A DNA stretch of 64,000 nucleotides from Streptomyces halobius (GCF_023277745.1 NZ_CP086322.1:7192001-7256000); one strand, 5' to 3'. Shown: positions 55,044-64,000, counted from the stretch's first letter. Notes: generated by a model from the sequence alone, not told the origin. Translations and numbers: made by a program.

Positions 55044-55362
55044 GCGAGGCGCCCTCGAAGCCGTCGAGCGACTGCGCCCCGACGTGCTGCTGCCGGACAT
55101 CCGGATGCCCAAGATCGACGGCCTGGAGGTCACCCGTCGGCTGTCCGAGCGCGCGGCCGCCCACCCGGAGTACGGGAAACCGCGGGTCGTCATCGTCACC
55201 ACCCTCGACCTGGACGCATATGTGCACGCGGCACTCCAGGCCGCGCTTCCGGCTTCCTCCTCAAGGACGCCGGCCCCGCCATGCTCGTCGAGGCCGTACG
55301 GGCCGCCGCGGTCGGCGACTCGCTGGTCTCGCCCGCGCACCCGTTGGTCCAAGACCACCCGT
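55044..55362 (+). pseudogene. Remnant of a NarL/LuxR-type response regulator
   Basis: The receiver domain is recognisable in pieces: ALEAVERLRPDVLLPDIRMPKIDGLEV (phospho-Asp region; here the usual DxxLLDIRMP has become LLPDIRMP), then VVIVTTLDLDAYVHAALQA, then after a frameshift near 55240-55250 GFLLKDAGPAMLVEAVRAAA in another frame. The N-terminal part of the receiver and the whole DNA-binding domain are missing, and no histidine kinase is beside it. It is a decayed gene, cut off before the transposon at 55475. Confidence 0.75.
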
Positions 55363-55474
55363 AAGTCCAACACGTGTTCCCCCTTTGTCCATGGGCGCGA
55401 GCCTGGCGCACCCAGCACGCTGGCCAGCGATAGGCCATGCAGACGAGCCGTGCAGGTGCGAAAGAGGACAGCGC

Positions 55475-56508
55475 GCTTGAATGCTCCCCCCGGAGGGAGA
55501 GGATTCCCGGCTCAGGCAGCTCGCTGACGCAGCGCCTCAGCGGGTCTTACGTCCTCAACACCAGCCGGGTTCAGACCAGCCCGGATCAGCATCACACGGG
55601 CGGAGTTCTCGTACGGCCCCGCACGCGGTGCAGGCAGAGGTTCTCTCGGAAAGAGGTAGTGCGTGCTTGGTTCTCGCTCCGCACTGCGCACAGTCCATCG
55701 TGGTGTGCGCGGGGTGTACCAGGTGCACGGCACGGCCGTGCTTGCGGCCCCTCTCGATCAGGGCCGCCTTCGCCGCGCCGATGGCGGCATCGGCCGCCTT
55801 CTTGGCCATGGTGGTCTTGGCGAGGAACTTCGGCCGGAAGTCCTCCACCGCCAGGGAATCATGGTCGCGAACCACGGCTTTGGCCCATTTGCGGGCCGAG
55901 TCCTGCCGCTGCCTCGCCACCTTCTTGTGCAGCTTGGCCGTCTGCTCTTTCGCGGCTTTGTAGCCGTTCGAAGCGGCCTGCCCCCTGGCCGGCTTGCGGC
56001 GTGCCATCATCCGCTGGTAGCGGGCCGGCTTCGCGGCGGCCTTCTTTCCATGCTCGGCGTGGGGAAGGGCGTGGGCGTCGGATGTGGTGGTGGCCGTCTG
56101 CTGCACGCCCCAGTCGACACCGATCACGCCCGCCCGGCGATGCTGCCAAAGCCGGTCCTTGATGTCCTTGAGGGCTTTGGCACGGGACTTTCCGAAGTCC
56201 CGTATGAGCCGCTGCTGAGGGACGCTGGAACCTTCTCGCAGCCACGGCGTTTTCCGCCTGGCCTCGGTCAGCATCTCGTCGAGGGCGGCCGGTCCGCACT
56301 TCTCGCCCTCGCGGTGTGCCTTCTTCGACCGGGCCACGCACTCGTTTCAGATCCACCGGCACCGGTCCCACTCCGTCAGGAGCGTGCCCAGCGCCATGCG
56401 CGACACACGCACACGGTAGGTGTACCGGGCTTGCCCGGCGTCCTCACTCGTCCGCGCCGCTGTCGTCATGACCAACAAACCACCTGGGAGGTACGACGGT
56501 TGAACGAT
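55475..56508 (-). mobile_element. IS200/IS605-type tnpB-only element, degraded
   Basis: It contains a broken tnpB (55512-56469), no tnpA. Outer borders are estimates. The right end is placed at the CTCCC-CCCGGA-GGGAG hairpin (55484-55499) next to CTTGAAT (55477-55483), and the left end near GGTTGAACG (56498-56506) just upstream of the ATG. Both edges show a TTGAA, possibly the target motif. In such elements the right-end hairpin region encodes the guide-carrying omega RNA. Confidence 0.6.
55512..56469 (-). pseudogene. tnpB (OrfB) transposase-associated nuclease, nonsense codon plus frameshift
   Basis: Start MTTAARTSEDAGQARYTYRV; after RCRWI there is an in-frame TGA (56347-56349) where the family usually has Trp (RCRW-x-W-NECV), then the same frame continues ARSKKAHREGEKCGPAALDE. 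RuvC-like residues GVDWGVQQT and LAVEDFRPK, and the zinc finger CAQCGARTKH/CTACGAVRE are kept. After GAVRE the frame is lost and the family end (ENSARVMLIRAGLNPAG) continues in another frame to a TGA at 55512. So two lesions. A shorter product from 56337 would lack the N-terminus. Confidence 0.8.
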
Positions 56509-56672
56509 CCCGACCCCCGCGCGCTGCCGCACCTCCGTGCGGGGTGGGCGCCGAATCGCCCGGGAGGCGATTCGGCCTTCCCTTCCCTGCTCCGCAGGAG
56601 TCCGATTCCGTCCCGCAAGCGGGAGGTACCTCCACCCCGGCCCGGGGGCCGGGGCGTCCTCGGAGGAATCGC

Positions 56673-59600
56673 GTGAACGTACAGACAGGCGCCCGCCGCG
56701 GGCCCAGCCGCAGAGAGGTCGTCGCGGCCACCGCGCTCGCCGGGGCCGCCGCCGCCCTCCCGCTCGGCACGCGCCCCGCCGCGGCCGCGGAGCGTGCCGG
56801 CGAGACGGTGCTGCGCTCCGACGCGCTGGAGGTCCGCGTCGACACCGCGTTCCCCCGCGTCATCTCCTACACCGACCGCGGCACCGGCGCCGTTCTGCAC
56901 GGCCAGGAGACCCCGGTCGCCCAGATCCTCATCGACGGCACCGCCCGCACCCCGAAGGTCGGCCACCGGGCCGGCGCCGACCGCGCCACATACACCCTCG
57001 CGTTCGACGGCGGCACCACCGTCGACGTGGCCATCACCGTCCGGGGCCGGCAGGTCACCTGGCAGGTCACCGGCATCACCGACACCCCGGCGCTGCGCAT
57101 CGGCACCCTGGAGATACCGGAACTCGCGCTGCTGAGCGTCCGCAGCGACCAGCCGGGCGCCACCCTGCTCGCCGCCCGGATCGACCTCGACAAGGCCAAG
57201 AGCGGCGACACCCTGGTACGGGTCACCGCCGGCACCCCCGCCGAGGCGTCGCCCACCGGATGCGCCTACGCGGTGGTCGCCACCGACCGGCTGGCCGCCG
57301 CCATCGAGACCAACACCGTGTACGACATCCCCACGGAGGGGACCACCTGGGAGAACGGCCGGCTGTGGCGGCAGACCGTCCAGGGCGACGGCTTCGTCAA
57401 GGCACAGCTGGCGTGCGGTCAGTGGACGTACCGGGCGGCCGGGCGGCCGGTGGACGCCACCGATCCGCTGCCGTACGCGACGGTGATCGTCACCGGCGAC
57501 CGCAACGGCGACGGCAGGATCGACTGGCAGGACGCCGCGATCGCGCTGCGCGACATCATGGTGACGCCGCTGGGCGCCGACGATCAGCATCTGCGGGTCG
57601 TCCCGCACATCCCGTTCAACTTCGCCAGCCAGGCCACCCACCCGTTCCTGGCCACCCTCGACCACGTCAAACGGATCTCCCTGGCCACCGACGGACTGCG
57701 CCAGTTCACGCTCCTGAAGGGCTATCAGTCGGAGGGTCACGACTCCGCGCACCCGGACTACGGTGGCAACTACAACCAACGGGCGGGCGGCCTCGCCGAC
57801 CTCAACACCCTGCTCCGCGCCGGCAGGAAGTGGCACAGCGACTTCGCGGTGCATGTGAACGCCACCGAGTCGTACCCGGTCGCGCACGCCTTCTCCGAGA
57901 CGCTCGTCGACAAGGACGACGAGCAATGGGACTGGCTCGACCAGTCCTACCGCATCGACGCCCGCCGCGATCTGGTCTCCGGCGACATCGCGCAGCGCTT
58001 CGCCCAGCTGCGCCAGGAGACCGACCCGGCCCTGAACACCCTCTACATCGACGTGTTCCGCGAATCGGGCTGGAACTCCGACCGCCTCCAGCGGCAGCTG
58101 CGCGACCAGGGCTGGCGGATCACCACCGAATGGGGCCACGGCCTGGAACGGTCCGCCCTGTGGGCGCACTGGGCGAACGAGACCGACTACGGACCCGACA
58201 CCTCGCGCGGCATCAACTCCCAGCTGATCCGCTTCGTCCGCAACCACCAGAAGGACGTCTTCGCCGACAAGTGGCCGACGCTGCTGGGCGCCCCGCGGAT
58301 GGGGAACTTCGAGGGCTGGACCGGCAAGACCGACTGGCACGCCTTCTACAAGCTGATCTGGACCGACGCGCTGCCCGCCAAGTACCTCCAGGCGTACCCC
58401 GTCAAGACCTGGGACGCGCACGAGATCACCTTCGAGGGACCCACGAAGACCTCCGTCAGCGACGCGGACGGCACCCGCAACATCACCACGGACGGGCGGC
58501 TGGTCTACGACGGCGGCACCTATCTGCTGCCCTGGGAGCCGCGCCGGGCCACCGACCCGGCCCGGCTCTACCACTACAACCCCCGTGGCGGCACGACCGG
58601 GTGGCAGCTGCCGCGCGGCTGGGCGGACGCCCCCGAGGTGTATGCGTACCGGCTCACCGACCAGGGCCGTACCGACGAGACCCGGCTCCCGGTCAGCGGC
58701 GGCCGGATCACCCTCACCGCGACGGCCGGCGTGGCGTACACCGTCCACCGGACGAAGGCCCCGGCGCAGGGCGACCCCGGCTGGGGCGAGGGCACCGCCC
58801 TGACCGACCCCGGCTTCCACTCCGGGACGCTGGAGGGCTGGCAGGTGACTGGCCCGGCCTCGGTCGAACACAGCGAGTTGGGCGACTACGAGCTGGTCAT
58901 CGGCGCGGGCGGCGCCGCCACCGTCGGCCGGCGGACGGCCCGGCTGGCCCCCGGAGACTATGCGGCGTCGGTGCAGATCGAGGTCGGCGCGACGGCGGGG
59001 GAGCGGCGCCGGGCCGGGCTTACGGTCCATACCGCCGACGGGGTCACCGCCGCCAACTGGACCGACACCTCGACAGCCGGCAACTACGTGGCCGCCGACC
59101 GCAAGTCCGGCACCCGCTTCCAGCGACTGTTCACCCACTTCACCGTCCCGGAGGGCGGCGGCCCGGTCACCCTCACGCTGACCGCGGCGGCCGGCCGGGC
59201 GCGGATCCGCTACGACAACCTCCGGGTCGTGCCCGCCCGGCGGACCACCGGGAACGGCACCCTCGTCCACGAGGACTTCGAGAACGTCCCCCAGGGCTGG
59301 GGCGTCTTCGTCAAGGGCGACGCCGGCGGCATCACCGACCCGCGCACCCATATCGCCCAGCGGCACGCCCCGTTCACCCAGCGCGGATGGAACGGCAAGG
59401 CCGTCGACGACGTCATCGACGGCGGCCAGTCCCTGAAGTCACGCGGCGAGAACAGCGGACTGGTCTACCGGACGGTGCCGCACACCGTGCGCTTCACCCC
59501 GGGACGCCGCTACCGGGTCACCTTCCGCTACGAGAACGAGAAGGCCGGGCAGTACGCGTGGGTCACCGCGGTCGACGAGCCCAAGCCTCGCGAGCTGACC

Positions 59601-59753
59601 CGGCAACCACTGCCGGTCGCCGCCCAACCGGCCACCTGGGCCTACGAGTTCACCGCACCGGCCGACGGCGCGGCGTGGGTGGGGCTGCGGAAGGTGGGGG
59701 AGGACGGGAAGGCGGAGTTCGTGCTGGACGCTTTCGAGGTGCGGGAGGTGTAG
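56673..59753 (+). CDS. Secreted GH101 endo-alpha-N-acetylgalactosaminidase
   Basis: 1026 aa from GTG 56673 (GGAGGA 5 nt upstream). A Tat-like signal (PSRREVVAATALAGAAAA) ends near RPAAAA. An N-terminal galactose-mutarotase-like beta domain leads into the barrel (HIPFNFASQATHPFLATLD, LKGYQSEGHDSAHPDYGG). Candidate nucleophile is Asp460 in TLYIDVFRESGW and acid/base Glu486 in WRITTEWGHGLER. C-terminal beta domains (TVHRTK, a lectin-like ~150-aa module with RYDNLRVV, and a final RYRVTFRYENEK module) follow. The family frees Gal-beta1,3-GalNAc from O-glycans. Shorter than the bifidobacterial and pneumococcal enzymes. Confidence 0.85.
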   Translation: MNVQTGARRGPSRREVVAATALAGAAAALPLGTRPAAAAERAGETVLRSDALEVRVDTAFPRVISYTDRGTGAVLHGQETPVAQILIDGTARTPKVGHRAGADRATYTLAFDGGTTVDVAITVRGRQVTWQVTGITDTPALRIGTLEIPELALLSVRSDQPGATLLAARIDLDKAKSGDTLVRVTAGTPAEASPTGCAYAVVATDRLAAAIETNTVYDIPTEGTTWENGRLWRQTVQGDGFVKAQLACGQWTYRAAGRPVDATDPLPYATVIVTGDRNGDGRIDWQDAAIALRDIMVTPLGADDQHLRVVPHIPFNFASQATHPFLATLDHVKRISLATDGLRQFTLLKGYQSEGHDSAHPDYGGNYNQRAGGLADLNTLLRAGRKWHSDFAVHVNATESYPVAHAFSETLVDKDDEQWDWLDQSYRIDARRDLVSGDIAQRFAQLRQETDPALNTLYIDVFRESGWNSDRLQRQLRDQGWRITTEWGHGLERSALWAHWANETDYGPDTSRGINSQLIRFVRNHQKDVFADKWPTLLGAPRMGNFEGWTGKTDWHAFYKLIWTDALPAKYLQAYPVKTWDAHEITFEGPTKTSVSDADGTRNITTDGRLVYDGGTYLLPWEPRRATDPARLYHYNPRGGTTGWQLPRGWADAPEVYAYRLTDQGRTDETRLPVSGGRITLTATAGVAYTVHRTKAPAQGDPGWGEGTALTDPGFHSGTLEGWQVTGPASVEHSELGDYELVIGAGGAATVGRRTARLAPGDYAASVQIEVGATAGERRRAGLTVHTADGVTAANWTDTSTAGNYVAADRKSGTRFQRLFTHFTVPEGGGPVTLTLTAAAGRARIRYDNLRVVPARRTTGNGTLVHEDFENVPQGWGVFVKGDAGGITDPRTHIAQRHAPFTQRGWNGKAVDDVIDGGQSLKSRGENSGLVYRTVPHTVRFTPGRRYRVTFRYENEKAGQYAWVTAVDEPKPRELTRQPLPVAAQPATWAYEFTAPADGAAWVGLRKVGEDGKAEFVLDAFEVREV

Positions 59754-59837
59754 TGCGTGCCGATGACGTGGGCTCCCCCCTCCGCGCGGCAATACCGCCC
59801 CGGCCCGCCACGTTGTGGCCTGCAAGGGGCCCGCCCA

Positions 59838-59882
59838 CCCCTTAGGGGAATTCCCCTAAGGCCCCCCTAGGGGACCCCCCTA
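59838..59882. terminator. CCTTAGGGG-type palindrome cluster between convergent genes
   Basis: A perfect 22-bp palindrome at 59840-59861 (CCTTAGGGG-AATT-CCCCTAAGG) is followed by CCCCTAGGGG (59865-59874) and CCCCCCTAAGGG, which runs into the stop codon of the beta-galactosidase. A likely two-way terminator; the same CCTTAAGGG theme occurs at 23725. Confidence 0.7.
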
Positions 59883-61745
59883 AGGGCCCTCACCCCGGCC
59901 CGCGGGGATACAGACCGGGTGCCCCGCCCCTGCCCCCACGAGGGGCGGGGCGCCCTCCAGCTCCCACACCAGCAGCTCGTTCTCCCCCTCACGCAGCACC
60001 GGGCCCGGCACGAACAGGGTGCGCTGCGGCCCGACGTCCCAATAGCGGCCCAGGCAGAAGCCGTTGATCCAGACGAAACCGCGGGTCCAGCCGGGCAGCG
60101 CGAGATCGGCGTCCCCGGGACGGCAGCGCAGGGTCAGCGTCCCCCGGTAGAGACCCTCCGGCCCGCTGCGCACGGGCAGCGTCTCCCGGGAGAAACCCTC
60201 ACCTCCCGCACCCCCGTCCACCTCCACCGCCCGGAACGGCACCTTCCCCAACGCCCCGGCCTCCTCCAGCGCGTCCAGCCGCAACCCCCGCGCCCGTACG
60301 CCGTGCAGAAACTGCCGCTCGTGCAGCAGACCACCGGTGATCCCCTTCGGCTCCGCCAGCCGCGGCCCGTAGTTGACCCGGCCCAGGGACTCCACCCACA
60401 GCTCCACCGACGCCGGCCCCGGCACCTCCCCGACCAGCGCGTCCTCGGCCTCCAGCACCGCCCGGCGCACCCCGTCCACAGACACCACCGCCCGGTCCCG
60501 CAGCCCCGTCACCCGCAGCGGATACGGGCCGCGCGGCCCCGGTACCGCCACCCGGTAGCGGACCACGCCCCGGTCCACCCCCAGCTCCTCGAACGTCACC
60601 GGACCGCCCGCCGACACCTCCGCACCACCCAGCGCCTCCATCACCTCCCCGGCCGGCGCCCACTCCTCGACCACCGCCCGCACCGGAGCGGGGAGCATCC
60701 GCGGCGGCTCCGGAAGCTCCGGCAGCGGCCCGTCCGCCCACGCGGCGAGCACCTCGCGCAGCCGCCAGAACTTCTCCGTCGGACGGCCGCGTTCATCGAC
60801 CGGCGCCTCGTAGTCGTACGAGGTGAGCGTCGGCCGCAGCGCCCCGTCATGCAGCTCACCGGCACGGTTGGCGCCCGCCCAGCCACCGAAGTTGCTGCCC
60901 CCGTGCGCCATGTAGAGATTGACCGAACCGCCACACTCCAGAATCTCGCGCAGCGCCGCCGCGGCGTCCTCCGGAGCGCGCGGCACCGGGGCATGCCCCC
61001 AGTGCGCGAACCAGCCGCACCAGAACTCCATACACATCAGCGGCCCCTCCGGCCGGTGCCGGCGCAGCGCGGCGAACGCCTCCCGGGCCCCGGAACCGAA
61101 GTTCACGGTGGCCAGGACCCCCGGAACCGAGCCCCCGCTCAGCATGTGGTCCTCCGGTCCGTCCGACGTGAACAGCGGTACCCGCACGCCCCGTTGACGC
61201 AGCAGCTCCACCAGACGCGCCAGATACACCGGGTCGCTGCCGTACGAGCCGTACTCGTTCTCCGCCTGCACCATGATCACCGGCCCGCCGCCCGGCCCGT
61301 CCGGCCCCGATGCCACGCCGCACTGCCGCGCCACCACCTGCGGCAGCAACCGCGCGAACCAGGCATCCACCGCCCGCAGAAACGCCGCATCCCGCGTCCG
61401 CACCCGCCGTCCCAGCGGCCCCGTCAGCCACTCCGGCAGCCCGCCGTTCTCCCACTCCGCGCAGATGTACGGGCCGGGCCGGACGATCACCCACAGCCCC
61501 GCCGCCCCCGCCGCGTCCAGGAACCGTCCCAGCGCCTCCGGATCCCGGAACTCACCGGGTCGCGGCTCGTGCAGATTCCACGGCACATACGTCTCCACGC
61601 AGTTCAGCCCCATCGCACGGAGCATCGCCAGCCGGTGCCCCCACTGCGCCTCGTGCACCCGGAAGTAGTGCAGCGCCCCGGACAGCAGCCGCACCGGCCG
61701 CCCGTCCAGCACGAAGTCCCGCTCACCCACCATGAACCGTGCCAC
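59880..61745 (-). CDS. GH35 beta-galactosidase
   Basis: 621 aa, no signal peptide. GH35 features are LLSGALHYFRVHEAQWGHRL, GLNCVETYVPWNLHE, GPYICAEWENGGLPEWL, the acid/base Glu in VQAENEYGSYG and the nucleophile Glu in MCMEFWCGWFAHWG, followed by AHGGSNFGGW. Two C-terminal jelly-roll domains end with RGFVWINGFCLGRYW. GTG 61745 is chosen because AAGGGG lies 9 nt upstream; GTG 61754 and ATG 61733 are options. It would split galactose from the disaccharide freed by the GH101 enzyme. Divergent from an AraC regulator. Confidence 0.93.
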   Translation of the reverse strand: MARFMVGERDFVLDGRPVRLLSGALHYFRVHEAQWGHRLAMLRAMGLNCVETYVPWNLHEPRPGEFRDPEALGRFLDAAGAAGLWVIVRPGPYICAEWENGGLPEWLTGPLGRRVRTRDAAFLRAVDAWFARLLPQVVARQCGVASGPDGPGGGPVIMVQAENEYGSYGSDPVYLARLVELLRQRGVRVPLFTSDGPEDHMLSGGSVPGVLATVNFGSGAREAFAALRRHRPEGPLMCMEFWCGWFAHWGHAPVPRAPEDAAAALREILECGGSVNLYMAHGGSNFGGWAGANRAGELHDGALRPTLTSYDYEAPVDERGRPTEKFWRLREVLAAWADGPLPELPEPPRMLPAPVRAVVEEWAPAGEVMEALGGAEVSAGGPVTFEELGVDRGVVRYRVAVPGPRGPYPLRVTGLRDRAVVSVDGVRRAVLEAEDALVGEVPGPASVELWVESLGRVNYGPRLAEPKGITGGLLHERQFLHGVRARGLRLDALEEAGALGKVPFRAVEVDGGAGGEGFSRETLPVRSGPEGLYRGTLTLRCRPGDADLALPGWTRGFVWINGFCLGRYWDVGPQRTLFVPGPVLREGENELLVWELEGAPPLVGAGAGHPVCIPAGRGEGP

Positions 61746-61902
61746 AAGCCCCACCCCTTGATCAATCCGCGCAGGTCACGCGTATCGATCACCCTCACCC
61801 TCTGGCGGCGCGGCGGTCCATGGACAAAGATCGGCTGTGATTGGACGGTTCGACGTTTCGACGGAGCTGAACGGATACCCACGCACCGACGGGAGCCCGG
61901 AC

Positions 61903-62781
61903 ATGTACCACACCTGGATGCGGTACTTCACCCCGAGCCCGGTCCACCACCGGCTCGGCCTGGTGTGCCTGGGCGTCGGACTCCAGCACGGCACACTGCC
62001 CACGGTGGGCCCGCGCACCCTCGACCACCACGTCGCCATCATCATCAGCGACGGCCGCGGCTGGCTCACCGCACCCGACGGAAGGCGCCACTCCGTCACC
62101 GCCCCGGCCCTGCTGTGGCTCCTGCCCGGCGTACCGCACCACTACGGCGCCGACCCGGAAACCGGCTGGGACGAAAGCTTCGTCGACTTCACCGGTCCCG
62201 CGGCCGACACCTACACCGAACTCGGCTACATCGAGCCCGAGCGGCCCGTCGTACCGCTCGCCGACACCGCCCCGGCCCGCGCCACCGTCGGCAAGATCGC
62301 GCGCGCCGCACGCCGCGGCAACCCCCTGCTGGAGGTGGAGACCTCCGCCGCCGTCCACGAACTACTCGTCGTGCTGCGCCGCGCACGGGCCGACACCGAC
62401 GCCGACGGCGAACCCGTCCTCCAGGCCCTCGCCCGGGACGCGTTCCTGCCGCTGTCCGTCGCCGAGCACGCCGCCCGGCACGGCATGACCCCAGCGGAAC
62501 TGCGCACCGCCGTACGCCGCGGCGCCGGCTGCAGCCCCAAGGACTATCTGCTCGGCATCCGCCTCGGCCGGGCCAAGGAACTGCTGGTGGGCACCGAACT
62601 CCCGGTCGCCGCGGTCGCCCGCCGGGTCGGCTACGACGATCCCGCCTACTTCAGCCGGCTGTTCACCCGCCGGGTCGGCATCGCCCCGGTACGCTTCCGC
62701 GACCGACAGGCCCGCAGCGTCCCCGGCGGCTGGTCCACGCAGATCCCGGACCCGGACAACCCACCGCTGGTCAGCAGCTGA
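61903..62781 (+). CDS. AraC family transcriptional regulator
   Basis: 292 aa from ATG 61903 (GGGAG 7 nt upstream); the frame is open to GTG 61837. The N-terminal cupin-like sensor (HHVAIIISDGRGWLTAPDGR, LLWLLPGVPHHYGADP) should bind a sugar. The C-terminal HTH pair includes EHAARHGMTPAELRTAVRRG and ELPVAAVARRVGYDDPAYFSRLF, then the classic FTRRVGIAPVRFR end. It is divergent from the GH35 gene and likely controls it; TTGATCAA (61758-61765) and TTCGAC direct repeats (61846-61861) lie between them. Confidence 0.9.
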   Translation: MYHTWMRYFTPSPVHHRLGLVCLGVGLQHGTLPTVGPRTLDHHVAIIISDGRGWLTAPDGRRHSVTAPALLWLLPGVPHHYGADPETGWDESFVDFTGPAADTYTELGYIEPERPVVPLADTAPARATVGKIARAARRGNPLLEVETSAAVHELLVVLRRARADTDADGEPVLQALARDAFLPLSVAEHAARHGMTPAELRTAVRRGAGCSPKDYLLGIRLGRAKELLVGTELPVAAVARRVGYDDPAYFSRLFTRRVGIAPVRFRDRQARSVPGGWSTQIPDPDNPPLVSS

Positions 62782-62929
62782 CCGGGCCGCACGGCAACGG
62801 CGACGCCCGCACACCCGGACGCCACCTTCGAAGCCGCTCAACGGCGTCCCCCCGGTCGGTCCGGCCCGCCCACACCAGGACCCCACATCTCCCCGCCACC
62901 CGCCCCAGCCCGTACGGCAGCATGACCCC

Positions 62930-64000
62930 ATGCCCGCACTGCAGCGCGACGAGGCGCAGACCCGAGCCCGACTCATCGACGTCCACCGCTACGCCATCGC
63001 ACTCGACCTCACCCAAGGCGACGACCACTTCGGCTCCCGCACCGTCATCCACTTCACCGCACACGACACCACGGCCCCGCGCGACACCTTCGCCGAGCTC
63101 AAGCCCGCCGAGCTGCACACCGTCACCCTCGACGGCCGCCCCCTCGACCCGGAAACCCTCACCGGCAACCGCCTCCCCCTCACCGGCCTCACCCCCGGCG
63201 ACCACGAACTGCGCATCGACGCCACCATGCGCTACTCCCACACCGGCGAAGGCATGCACCGCTTCGCCGACCCCGCCGACGGCGAAACCTACGTCTACAC
63301 CCAGCTGTTCCTGGACGACGTCCAGCGGGTCTTCGCCGCGTTCGACCAGCCCGACCTCAAAGCCGTCTTCGAGGTCTCCGTCAAGGCCCCCGAAGACTGG
63401 ACCGTCCTCGCCAACGGCATCACCCAACACCTCGGCGACGGCCTCTGGAAGGCAGCCCCCACCCCCCGCATCTCCACCTACCTCGTCGCCGTCGCCGCCG
63501 GCCCCTGGCACTCCGTCCGCACCGAACACGCCGGACTGCCCTTCGGCATCCACTGCCGCCGCTCCCTCGCCCCCCACCTCGACGCCGACGCCGACGAAAT
63601 CCTCGACATCACCCGCCGCTGCTACGACCACTACCACCAGGTCTTCGACGAGCCCTACCCCTTCGACTCCTACGACCAGGCGTTCGTCCCCGAATTCAAC
63701 GCCGGCGCCATGGAGAACCCCGGACTCGTCACCTTCCGCGACGCATACGTCTACCGCTCCGCCGTCACCGACACCGAACGCCAGACCCGCGCCGTGACCA
63801 TCGCCCACGAAATGGCCCACATGTGGTTCGGCGACCTCGTCACCCTCCAATGGTGGGACGACATCTGGCTCAACGAATCCTTCGCCGAATACATGGGCTA
63901 CCAAGCCCTCACCCAAGCCGCCCTCGGGGGGTCCGGGGACACTCCCCCCGGAAAGTGGGGCAAGGAAACCTGGACCGCCTTCGCCCTCACCCGCAAAGGC
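62930..64000 (+). CDS. pepN: Aminopeptidase N (M1), C-terminus beyond window
   Basis: 357 residues seen of ~850. The N-terminal beta domain opens LQRDEAQTRARLIDVHRYAI; the M1 signature GAMENPGLVTFR and the Zn motif HEMAHMWFGDLVT with the third ligand Glu in NESFAEYMGYQ are complete. It removes N-terminal residues from peptides in the cytoplasm. ATG 62930 is 6 nt after CAGCAT (62918-62923), a leaderless pattern. After GYQALTQA the frame carries a Gly/Pro-rich insertion (LGGSGDTPPGKWGKE) encoded by a palindromic repeat. Confidence 0.95.
   Translation, partial: MPALQRDEAQTRARLIDVHRYAIALDLTQGDDHFGSRTVIHFTAHDTTAPRDTFAELKPAELHTVTLDGRPLDPETLTGNRLPLTGLTPGDHELRIDATMRYSHTGEGMHRFADPADGETYVYTQLFLDDVQRVFAAFDQPDLKAVFEVSVKAPEDWTVLANGITQHLGDGLWKAAPTPRISTYLVAVAAGPWHSVRTEHAGLPFGIHCRRSLAPHLDADADEILDITRRCYDHYHQVFDEPYPFDSYDQAFVPEFNAGAMENPGLVTFRDAYVYRSAVTDTERQTRAVTIAHEMAHMWFGDLVTLQWWDDIWLNESFAEYMGYQALTQAALGGSGDTPPGKWGKETWTAFALTRKG
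63925..63966. repeat. G-rich palindromic repeat inside pepN
   Basis: CGGGGGG (63925-63931) pairs with CCCCCCG (63944-63950), followed by GAAAGTGGGGCAAGG. The pattern GGGGGGTCCGGGG...CCCCCCGGAAAG is typical of dispersed Streptomyces repeats. It adds about 14 residues in frame just after the zinc site. Confidence 0.65.

Noticed and set aside
62782..62929. Gene between the AraC regulator and pepN
   Set aside because: Only antisense frames overlapping pepN are open; nothing with a ribosome site or motif was found.

Overview
The window is high-GC DNA, with third codon positions almost all G or C. It has GTG/ATG starts, frequent ATGA/GTGA gene overlaps and many leaderless promoters. Gene order (dnaE ... 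hisD-C-B-H-priA-hisF ... hisI-trpE ... trpC-trpM-trpB-trpA-lgt ... gltBD) and protein content (mycothiol-type TIGR03085 protein, PriA, TrpM, small hydrophilic protein) point to the chromosome core of a Streptomyces species. No rRNA, tRNA, CRISPR or prophage was seen.

Layout. 1-13 kb: a truncated DUF2252 gene, dnaE (replicative polymerase), a small hydrophilic protein, a NYN-domain protein, an ABC exporter, a DUF2567 membrane protein, a 24-residue candidate ribosomal protein bL37, YbaK-type deacylase, a LON-domain protein and a membrane protein with a repetitive N-terminal domain. 13-19 kb: a 22-bp tandem repeat array and a 17-bp palindrome precede the translationally coupled histidine operon hisD-C-B-(small membrane protein)-H-priA-ridA-F. 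19-23.7 kb: an sdhCAB-type succinate dehydrogenase operon with a divergent LysR regulator lies between hisF and hisI. 23.9-32.4 kb: hisI, trpE, trpC, trpM, trpB and trpA, interleaved with small membrane proteins. TrpF and TrpD are not encoded here; bifunctional PriA is expected to supply the TrpF step. 32.4-34.7 kb: a DsbA-like thioredoxin-fold protein and lgt. 34.7-42.4 kb: a six-gene minus-strand operon with four tandem, divergent ADP-ribosylglycohydrolase paralogues followed by a CaiB-type CoA-transferase and a CitE-type lyase. 42.7-49.9 kb: a VIT1/CCC1 metal transporter and glutamate synthase gltBD. 49.9-55 kb: a flavin-reductase-like/ArsR divergent pair, a lipoprotein, an MBL-fold hydrolase, an HExxH metalloprotease-like protein and a secreted trypsin. 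55-56.5 kb: a decayed response regulator and a broken IS605-type tnpB element. 56.7-64 kb: a secreted GH101 endo-alpha-N-acetylgalactosaminidase, a GH35 beta-galactosidase with a divergent AraC regulator, and the start of pepN.

How the genes fit together. The centre is an amino-acid biosynthesis region (His, Trp, Glu) in which most genes are coupled by overlaps and transcription units end in strong hairpins. The least explained system is the ADP-ribosylglycohydrolase/CoA-transferase/lyase operon. Several of its genes, and pepN, carry short G-rich palindromic repeats inside the reading frame. The right end looks like an accessory glycoprotein-degradation locus (protease, O-glycan endo-glycosidase, beta-galactosidase) next to mobile-element debris.
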